Positions 8,010-12,668 of a DNA stretch of 12,668 nucleotides are shown here, in pieces. Every line of letters starts with the position of its first letter. Within the stretch, counting starts at the first letter, position 1. The DNA comes from an uncultured Anaerobutyricum sp. (GTDB lineage Bacteria > Bacillota > Clostridia > Lachnospirales > Lachnospiraceae), in contig CAKREJ010000036.1 in NCBI GenBank assembly GCA_934317185.1, forward strand, positions 1 through 12,668, read 5' to 3'. The notes beneath the pieces were generated by a model, which saw only the letters and a list, made by a program, of their open reading frames with translations, was not told the origin of the DNA and did no database searches. The position numbers were made by a program, and so were the translations under genes.

Positions 8010-8267
8010 TTATGCACGAGTTATCCACAAAATGTGCATAACTTGTGTATAACTATTTAAATATTCACAATTACGTCCTTGAAATTCGTCGATAGTCCCT
8101 TTTATTCTGCAATTTTTGATGTGTATAATTTCGTTTTAGTTATCCACATTCTGTTCTTTTTCATTTTTTTCTTAAAAAAAACAGCATTTTTCTCAGTTAT
8201 CCACAATAAGTTATCCACATTTTCTCAACATTCGTATATTGAAAAAAATTTCGTTCTGTTATACACT
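8010..8267. other. oriC upstream part: DnaA box cluster between rpmH and dnaA
   Basis: The rpmH-dnaA gap is about 490 nt without a gene. It holds four exact TTATCCACA boxes on the plus strand (8021-8029, 8140-8148, 8197-8205, 8211-8219). Three one-mismatch boxes lie on the minus strand: 8033-8041 (TGTGCATAA), 8044-8052 and 8120-8128 (both TGTGTATAA). Weaker matches are TTATGCACG (8010-8018) and TTATACACT (8259-8267). DnaA binds such 9-mers. Together with the cluster after dnaA they form a bipartite origin like that of B. subtilis. The tract 8151-8190 is nearly all A/T runs but has no trio motif beside it, so I do not call it the melting site. Confidence 0.92.
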
Positions 8268-8273
8268 TATACT
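8239..8273 (+). promoter_or_regulatory. Candidate dnaA promoter overlapping a DnaA box
   Basis: An extended -10, TGTTATACA (8257-8265), lies 15 nt after TTGAAA (8239-8244). A second possible -10, TATACT, follows at 8268-8273. The spacing for the first pair is shorter than ideal. The -10 overlaps the DnaA-box-like TTATACACT at 8259-8267, so DnaA bound here would block the polymerase, in keeping with known dnaA autoregulation. The exact start site is uncertain. Confidence 0.45.
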
Positions 8274-8280
8274 AAAAGCC

Positions 8281-8320
8281 GAGCTGTTTTGATAATCTGA
8301 TTTTTTCATTAAAACAGTTC
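8281..8320 (+). other. Stem-loop in the dnaA leader
   Basis: GAGCTGTTTT (8281-8290) can pair with AAAACAGTTC (8311-8320) over 10 bp including one G-U, with a 20-nt T-rich loop. It lies in the predicted dnaA 5' leader, 28 nt before the preferred start. No T-run follows, so it is not a classical terminator. Function is unknown. Confidence 0.5.
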
Positions 8321-8348
8321 AACATATTAAACCAGAATGGAGCTAACA

Positions 8349-9683
8349 ATGAAAGAATTAATTGAGTCAAAATGGCAGGAGATTCTAAATATTCTCATAA
8401 AAGAACACGAAATATCTGAAGTTGCCGTTAATACTTGGATACAACCCTTGATTGTTCAGACAATTACAGATGACAGTATTACTTTTTTTATGGTGCGTGG
8501 ACCCCGTGGAATTGAATTTATCAAGCACAAATATTATGATATTTACCTTTCTATGGCAATTGAGCAGGTTACCGGAAAGCAATTTAAAATTCTTTTTACC
8601 GACTCCAACTCTGCAGCTCCAAAAACAGAGCCTAAAAAAACTTCTGTTCCTGCAGAATACATTGGTAACTTAAATCCAAGATATACTTTTGATACTTTTG
8701 TAGTCGGTCCAACTAACAAGATGGCACATGCTGTTTCCGTTGCTGTTGCCGAATCACCCGGTGGTGCTTATAACCCGCTCTTTTTATATGGAGGAGCTGG
8801 TCTTGGAAAAACACATTTGATGCATTCTATCGCTCATCATATCATTAATAATCGTCCGGATTTGCGTGTTTTATACGTAACCTCCGAAAAATTTACTAAT
8901 GAGCTGATCGATTCCTTAAAACATGATAAAAATAAGGAATTTCGTGATAAGTACCGTAATATCGACGTTTTGTTAATCGATGATATACAGTTTATAATAG
9001 GAAAAGAAAGTACTCAGGAGGAATTTTTCCATACTTTTAATGAACTCCATGAGGCGAAAAAACAGATTGTTATTTCATCCGATAAACATCCTCGGGAAAT
9101 CGCCACTTTAGAAGAACGTTTACGTTCTCGTTTTGAATGGGGTATCACCGCAGATATCCAGCCACCGGATTATGAAACCAAGATGGCAATTTTGAAAAAG
9201 CGTGCTGAACTTGAACATTTGGATATCAATCCTGAAGTTATGCAGTATGTCGCAACTAATATTAATTCCAATATCCGTGAATTAGAGGGTGCTTTAAATA
9301 AAATTTATGTTTTTGCCAATCTTGAACAAAAGCCTGTTACGCTGGAATTAGCAGAAAATGCTTTAAAAGATACCATCGAATGTCAAAAAGAAGTAACCCC
9401 TCAACTCATTATGGATGTTGTCGCAGAACATTACAATATTTCTGTCTCTGACATCATATCTAAGAAAAAAAATAAAGAAATTGCAAATCCTCGTCAGATT
9501 TGTATGTATCTTTCCCGCAAATATACCGACTATTCTCTTCAGAATATCGGAAAAATTATGGGGAATCGTGATCATACTACTGTTATACACGGTCACGATA
9601 AGATTAATAAGATGTTAGAAACCGATGAGAACCTCAAAAACAACCTTGATATTATCATCAAGAAATTGAACCCACCATCATAA
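8349..9683 (+). CDS. dnaA: Chromosomal replication initiator protein DnaA
   Basis: DnaA binds the 9-mer boxes, oligomerises with ATP and melts oriC. With the ATG at 8349 the protein has 444 residues. Domain I (1-80, with KWQEIL and WIQPL) handles protein contacts and is followed by a short linker (about 85-105). The AAA+ domain has Walker A GGAGLGKTH (148-156), Walker B LLIDDIQF (208-215), the arginine-finger region RLRSRFEWG (257-265) and sensor II NIRELEGAL (308-316). Domain IV carries the box-binding signature DHTTVIH (408-414). An ATG at 8337 also fits the frame, but it has no Shine-Dalgarno. The GGAG just after it lies 6 nt before the 8349 ATG, which I prefer. DnaA boxes flank the gene on both sides. 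Confidence 0.98.
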   Translation: MKELIESKWQEILNILIKEHEISEVAVNTWIQPLIVQTITDDSITFFMVRGPRGIEFIKHKYYDIYLSMAIEQVTGKQFKILFTDSNSAAPKTEPKKTSVPAEYIGNLNPRYTFDTFVVGPTNKMAHAVSVAVAESPGGAYNPLFLYGGAGLGKTHLMHSIAHHIINNRPDLRVLYVTSEKFTNELIDSLKHDKNKEFRDKYRNIDVLLIDDIQFIIGKESTQEEFFHTFNELHEAKKQIVISSDKHPREIATLEERLRSRFEWGITADIQPPDYETKMAILKKRAELEHLDINPEVMQYVATNINSNIRELEGALNKIYVFANLEQKPVTLELAENALKDTIECQKEVTPQLIMDVVAEHYNISVSDIISKKKNKEIANPRQICMYLSRKYTDYSLQNIGKIMGNRDHTTVIHGHDKINKMLETDENLKNNLDIIIKKLNPPS

Positions 9684-9704
9684 CCATTTATATAGAAGAA
9701 ACAG

Positions 9705-9750
9705 AAAATAAAGGTGTCTTCATATCCTGGGGGCAACCCTTTATTTTTTT
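9705..9750 (+). terminator. Probable intrinsic terminator after dnaA
   Basis: AATAAAGG (9707-9714) pairs with CCTTTATT (9738-9745). TGTC can extend the pairing with GGCA past a 2-nt bulge. The stem is led by AAAA and followed by a run of seven T (9744-9750). It begins about 20 nt after the dnaA stop codon. If active it would uncouple dnaA from dnaN and keep transcription out of the melting region. Confidence 0.6.
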
Positions 9751-9927
9751 CCACATTCTATTCAGATTCGATGTGAATTACCTGTGGATAGATGTGGATA
9801 ACTTTTGTGGATTTTTTTCTATGTGGATAACTATTTTTTTATTCACATACTTATCCGCATAGTTATCCTTTTCGAAAATCCTTGTATTATCGGCCTCTTA
9901 ACCACTTATTCACATCTCCAACACCCC

Positions 9928-9942
9928 CTACTACTACTACTG
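9928..9942 (-). other. DnaA-trio repeat
   Basis: The plus strand has CTA four times in a row (9928-9939), then CTG. The minus strand therefore carries consecutive TAG trios, the single-strand motif that DnaA filaments bind in the B. subtilis basal unwinding system. It is preceded by the C-rich ACACCCCC and a TTATTCACA box, and followed by an A/T tract, which is the published order of elements. The match is by eye. Confidence 0.8.
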
Positions 9943-9950
9943 CGGATAAC

Positions 9951-9973
9951 TTATTATATTTATATATCTATTA
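9951..9973. other. Predicted DNA unwinding element
   Basis: This tract contains a single C in 23 positions, all others being A or T. It lies directly after the trio repeat and a TGCGGATAA box, and before the dnaN ribosome binding site. Position and composition make it the most likely place where the duplex first opens. Confidence 0.7.
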
Positions 9974-9997
9974 CACCGAAAGGAGTTATACACATTT

Positions 9998-11110
9998 ATG
10001 AAAATAACATGTCCTAAAAATCAATTCTTATATGGAGTAAATACCGTTTCTAAAGCCGTGTCTAATAAGACAACAATGGATATTCTTCAATGTATCCTTA
10101 TTGAAGCTTTTGATGATTGCATTAAATTAACTGCGAATGATACGGAACTTGGTATTGAAACAGTCATTCAGGGAACAATTTTAGAACCTGGTAAAATCGC
10201 ACTTGAAGCAAAAATCTTTTCTGAAATTATTAAAAAGATTCCAGATAGCGATGTTTGCATCGAAACAGACGAGTCCGGAAAGACAAATATTGAATGTGAA
10301 CAAATTCAATGCAGCATTATGGGAAGAAAAGGAGATGATTTTTCTCATTTACCGGAAATTGAAAAAGAAAATAGAATTACTCTTTCTCAATTTGATTTAA
10401 AAGAAGTAATAAGACAAACTATTTTTTCTGTATCTGATAATGAAAATAATAAATTAATGACCGGAGAACTTTTAAGTATCGAAAATAATAAAATGACGGT
10501 AACCTCTCTGGATGGTCATAGAATTTCTGTTCGAAATATTGAATTACAGGAAGCTTACCCTAAAATGGAAGTTATCGTTCCTGGCAAAACTTTATCTGAA
10601 GTTAGTAAAATTCTTCCTGGTGAAGCAAAGGATACTGTAAATTTATATTTAACAGATAAGCATATTTTATTTGAGTTTGGAGAAACAAAAGTGGTTTCCA
10701 GATTATTAGAAGGTAAATTTTATAATATCGGACAAATGCTTTCTAATGATTATGAAACTAAATTAACCGTTAACAAAATGGAACTGTTACGTTGTCTTGA
10801 CCGTTCCACATTGTTCGTAAAAGAATCTGATAAAAAGCCGATTATTCTTAAAATTGAAAATGAACAGATGAATCTGATGATTTCTTCTCAAATTGGTTCT
10901 ATGAAGGATCAGATTTTGATTAATAAAGAGGGCAAAGATATTGTAATTGGATTTAATCCGAAGTTTTTAGTTGATGCACTTCGAGTTATTGATGAAGAAG
11001 AAGTTACGATTTATCTTATTAACTCAATTGCTCCTTGTATCATCAAAGATGAAAAATCATCATACTTGTATTTGATTTTACCAATTAATGTAAGTAATAG
11101 TAACGTTTAA
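9998..11110 (+). CDS. dnaN: DNA polymerase III subunit beta (sliding clamp)
   Basis: DnaN forms the ring-shaped homodimer that tethers DNA polymerase III and many repair proteins to DNA. The 370 residues match the usual length for three repeated clamp folds. Family hallmarks include the N-terminal KNQFLYGVNTVSKAVSNKTT, DILQCILIEA, LDGHRISVRN in the middle and the C-terminal YLYLILPINV. The clamp-binding pocket region near the end (PINV rather than the common PMRL) is normal for this group as far as I know. AAAGGAG (9979-9985) lies 12 nt before the ATG, a long gap that contains a DnaA-box-like TTATACACA. Its place after dnaA and the origin is standard. Confidence 0.98.
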   Translation: MKITCPKNQFLYGVNTVSKAVSNKTTMDILQCILIEAFDDCIKLTANDTELGIETVIQGTILEPGKIALEAKIFSEIIKKIPDSDVCIETDESGKTNIECEQIQCSIMGRKGDDFSHLPEIEKENRITLSQFDLKEVIRQTIFSVSDNENNKLMTGELLSIENNKMTVTSLDGHRISVRNIELQEAYPKMEVIVPGKTLSEVSKILPGEAKDTVNLYLTDKHILFEFGETKVVSRLLEGKFYNIGQMLSNDYETKLTVNKMELLRCLDRSTLFVKESDKKPIILKIENEQMNLMISSQIGSMKDQILINKEGKDIVIGFNPKFLVDALRVIDEEEVTIYLINSIAPCIIKDEKSSYLYLILPINVSNSNV

Positions 11111-11117
11111 AAATTAA

Positions 11118-11148
11118 CAAAGATGTTCGCCGCGGGCGGACATCTTTG
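11118..11148. other. Strong hairpin after dnaN
   Basis: Fourteen nt (CAAAGATGTTCGCC, 11118-11131) pair fully, with one G-U pair, to GGCGGACATCTTTG (11135-11148) across a 3-nt GCG loop. It begins 7 nt after the dnaN stop codon. On the plus strand no T-run follows, so it is not a textbook terminator for dnaN; it may protect the mRNA 3' end or slow polymerase. On the minus strand it is followed by TTAATTTTT, which would fit termination of antisense RNA. The rest of the 131-nt gap is A-rich and has no clear promoter. Confidence 0.75.
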
Positions 11149-11241
11149 CTGTCGACTACTTAAGAATGTAACTTAAGCAAATATGATGATCAAAGATTAA
11201 GAAAAAATAAAAAGAAATTAAAAAATAAGGAATGAAAAGAT

Positions 11242-11451
11242 ATGGAAGAATTAAAATTAAGAGATGAATTCATTAAACTGGGACAGGCAATGAAGGCTGC
11301 AGGAATTGTTTCATCCGGAATTGACGCAAAGATGCTTATTCAGGATGGACAGGTAACTGTGAATGGTGAGATTGAAACAAGAAGAGGCAGAAAACTTTAC
11401 GATGGAGATGTTTTCGGATTTGAAGGTGAAGAAGTAAAAGTTGTAAAGTAA
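11242..11451 (+). CDS. rlbA: S4-domain RNA-binding protein RlbA (YaaA)
   Basis: This 69-residue protein is a lone S4-type RNA-binding domain, known as YaaA or RlbA, nearly always encoded between dnaN and recF in Firmicutes. The S4 core is visible as LGQAMKAAGIVSSGIDAKMLIQDGQVTVNGEIETRRGRKLYDGDVF, given here in pieces: SSGIDAKMLI, GQVTVNGEIETRRGRK and DGDVF. Work in Bacillus links it to large-subunit ribosome assembly; that role is from family knowledge. AAGGA lies 10 nt before the ATG. The gene is followed by recF after 22 nt, so the two are probably cotranscribed. Confidence 0.93.
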   Translation: MEELKLRDEFIKLGQAMKAAGIVSSGIDAKMLIQDGQVTVNGEIETRRGRKLYDGDVFGFEGEEVKVVK

Positions 11452-11473
11452 TTTACACTAAAGGGAGGACTCC

Positions 11474-12574
11474 ATGTTTGTAGAATCAATTGAGTTAAAT
11501 AATTACAGAAATTTTGATTCAGTAAAAGTGGAGTTTTCTCCTGGAGTAAATATTTTTTTTGGAGATAACGCACAGGGGAAGACTAATCTTTTAGAATCAA
11601 TTTATGTAAGTGGAACTTCAAGATCACACAGAGGAAGTCGTGATAAAGAATTGATTCGCTTTGGAGCAGAAGAAGCTCATATCCGTCTTTTTTTCAGAAA
11701 AGATGCATTATCGCATCGTCTGGATGTTCATTTAAAGAAAAATAAAAGTAAGGGAATCGCGGTGGATGGTGTGCCGGTAAGACGCTCGGGAGAACTTCTT
11801 GGAATGATGCACATCGTCTTTTTTTCGCCAGAAGATTTGTCGATCATAAAAGAAGGACCCGCCGGGAGAAGACGATTTCTTGATATGGAACTTAGTCAGA
11901 TTGATAAAGGATATTTAAAACAATTAATTGCATATAACAAGATTTTAAATGAGAGAAATAATCTATTGAAGCAAATTAATATATATCCGGCACTTATCGA
12001 GACTTTAGACGGGTGGGATGAACAGCTTCTGGCTTCAGGGCAGTTTCTTATAAAAAAAAGAAAAGAATTTATAAAGTATCTTGACGAAATGATGGCAAAG
12101 ATTCATGGACAGCTTACCGGAGGTAAAGAGCAGATAAAAGTAGAATACGAGAAAAATATTTCTGCCGGGGAATTTAGAGAACAGCTTTTCTCCAAAAGAA
12201 ATAAGGATATCTCTGCAGGGACGACAAGTGTGGGACCACACAGAGATGATCTGCGTTTTAAAGTCGGTGGAATTGATATCCGTAAGTTTGGTTCACAGGG
12301 GCAGCAAAGAACAGCAGCACTCTCATTAAAGTTGTCGGAGATTCGTCTGATTGAGCAGGTAGCAGGAGAAAAACCAATCTTACTACTTGATGATGTTTTA
12401 TCGGAACTGGATGCTGGAAGACAGTCATGGCTTTTGGAAAGTATTCAGGATATACAGACGTTAATTTCCTGTACGGGACTGGATGATTTTGTTAACAGCC
12501 GTATCTCACTGGATAAGGTATTTCGTGTGACAGAGGGGCATGTACAGGAAGAAAAAACAGAGGGTTTGGTTTAA
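11474..12574 (+). CDS. recF: DNA replication and repair protein RecF
   Basis: RecF is an SMC-like ATPase that acts with RecO and RecR to load RecA at single-strand gaps. The 366 residues are the normal length. Walker A is GDNAQGKTN (30-38). Further family blocks are KEGPAGRRRFLD (about 131-142) and TTSVGPHRDDLRF. The ABC signature is FGSQGQQRTAALSLK, and Walker B with the D-loop is PILLLDDVLSELD (from 301). The C-terminal TLISCTGLDDF is also typical. GGGAGGA precedes the ATG at 6-nt spacing. The gene lies between rlbA and gyrB as in most Firmicutes. Confidence 0.98.
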   Translation: MFVESIELNNYRNFDSVKVEFSPGVNIFFGDNAQGKTNLLESIYVSGTSRSHRGSRDKELIRFGAEEAHIRLFFRKDALSHRLDVHLKKNKSKGIAVDGVPVRRSGELLGMMHIVFFSPEDLSIIKEGPAGRRRFLDMELSQIDKGYLKQLIAYNKILNERNNLLKQINIYPALIETLDGWDEQLLASGQFLIKKRKEFIKYLDEMMAKIHGQLTGGKEQIKVEYEKNISAGEFREQLFSKRNKDISAGTTSVGPHRDDLRFKVGGIDIRKFGSQGQQRTAALSLKLSEIRLIEQVAGEKPILLLDDVLSELDAGRQSWLLESIQDIQTLISCTGLDDFVNSRISLDKVFRVTEGHVQEEKTEGLV

Positions 12575-12578
12575 TAAG

Positions 12579-12608
12579 TTGAATAAATGGTAATATTTAT
12601 GGTATAAT
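12579..12608 (+). promoter_or_regulatory. Candidate gyrB promoter
   Basis: TTGAAT (12579-12584) and TATAAT (12603-12608) are spaced 18 nt apart, and the -10 is extended by an upstream TG (TGGTATAAT). It starts 5 nt after the recF stop codon and 62 nt before gyrB, giving a leader of about 26 nt. An inverted repeat ATAAAT/ATTTAT lies in the spacer. Confidence 0.68.
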
Positions 12609-12640
12609 TATTTGATTAAGTTTTGACAGGAGGTTGAATT

Positions 12641-12668
12641 ATGAGTGAAGAACAGATTTCTGCGGGGC
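12641..12668 (+). CDS. gyrB: DNA gyrase subunit B, first codons only (partial)
   Basis: Only nine codons are inside the window (MSEEQISAG), so the sequence itself cannot prove identity. The call rests on position directly after recF, where gyrB lies in most Firmicutes, and on a strong Shine-Dalgarno (CAGGAGGT) 7 nt before the ATG. GyrB would be the ATPase subunit of gyrase, which adds negative supercoils and so bears on origin melting. The gene runs off the right edge. Confidence 0.75.

Larger units (their letters stand above)
9747..9994. other. oriC downstream part: DnaA box cluster between dnaA and dnaN
   Basis: The 314-nt gap after dnaA holds no gene. Exact TGTGGATAA boxes lie at 9793-9801 and 9822-9830. 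One-mismatch boxes are TTTTCCACA (9747-9755), TGTGGATAG (9783-9791), TTATTCACA (9839-9847 and 9906-9914), TTATCCGCA (9851-9859), TGCGGATAA (9941-9949) and TTATACACA (9986-9994). Weaker ones are TGTGAATTA (9772-9780) and TGTGGATTT (9806-9814). This corresponds to the incC side of a bipartite Firmicutes origin and carries the predicted unwinding site at its right end. Confidence 0.93.

Noticed and set aside
7838..8041. 67-codon plus-strand open frame between rpmH and dnaA
   Set aside because: It overlaps rpmH, its promoter and DnaA boxes, and has no ribosome binding site.
8079..8300. 73-codon plus-strand open frame in oriC
   Set aside because: It is composed of T-rich origin sequence and DnaA boxes and has no family resemblance.
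9928..9942. CTA repeats as a CRISPR or simple microsatellite
   Set aside because: Only four units, with no spacers. The setting between DnaA boxes and an A/T tract explains them better as DnaA trios.
9805..10017. 70-codon plus-strand open frame in the dnaA-dnaN gap
   Set aside because: It runs through DnaA boxes and the trio repeat and overlaps the dnaN start in another frame.

Overview
This window is the chromosomal replication-origin region of a low-GC Gram-positive bacterium. Gene order, protein sequences and the AT-rich composition fit the Clostridia, most likely a Lachnospiraceae-type anaerobe. The family-level guess is inference from overall look, not from a search. The layout is the classic divergent arrangement around dnaA. 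Leftwards run rpmH, rnpA, yidD, yidC, jag (khpB), mnmE, mnmG, rsmG and one unrecognised gene. Rightwards run dnaA, dnaN, rlbA (yaaA), recF and the first codons of gyrB. No rRNA, tRNA, mobile element or CRISPR array is visible.

Left arm (51-7859, all minus strand). A near-consensus promoter at 7917-7945 drives rpmH. A short terminator-like hairpin overlaps the rpmH stop codon, so it probably limits read-through into rnpA. rnpA/yidD overlap by 4 nt and yidC/jag by 1 nt, which suggests translational coupling. An 18-bp stem-loop with a T-run follows jag and seems to close this unit. A possible -10 element lies downstream of it, before mnmE. mnmE, mnmG, rsmG and a 258-codon gene follow with short gaps. 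The last gene encodes a coiled-coil protein that looks like a cut-down, catalytically degenerate relative of DegS-type sensor kinases. It is the least ordinary gene here.

Origin. DnaA boxes form two clusters, one on each side of dnaA (8010-8267 and 9747-9994), so oriC is bipartite as in Bacillus subtilis. The dnaA-dnaN gap also holds, in order, DnaA boxes, a C-rich spacer, four CTA triplets (TAG trios on the minus strand) and an almost pure A/T tract. That is the order described for the B. subtilis basal unwinding system, so melting most likely starts at about 9943-9973. One box lies inside a candidate dnaA promoter and another between the dnaN ribosome binding site and its start codon, so DnaA could feed back on both genes.

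Right arm (8349-12668, plus strand). dnaA is followed by a probable intrinsic terminator. dnaN ends in a long GC-capped hairpin that lacks a U-run. rlbA and recF are closely spaced. gyrB has its own extended -10 promoter just after recF.

Together the genes cover replication initiation, clamp loading platform and repair (dnaA, dnaN, recF, gyrB), tRNA and rRNA maturation or modification (rnpA, mnmE, mnmG, rsmG), ribosome and RNA binding (rpmH, jag, rlbA) and membrane protein insertion (yidC, yidD).
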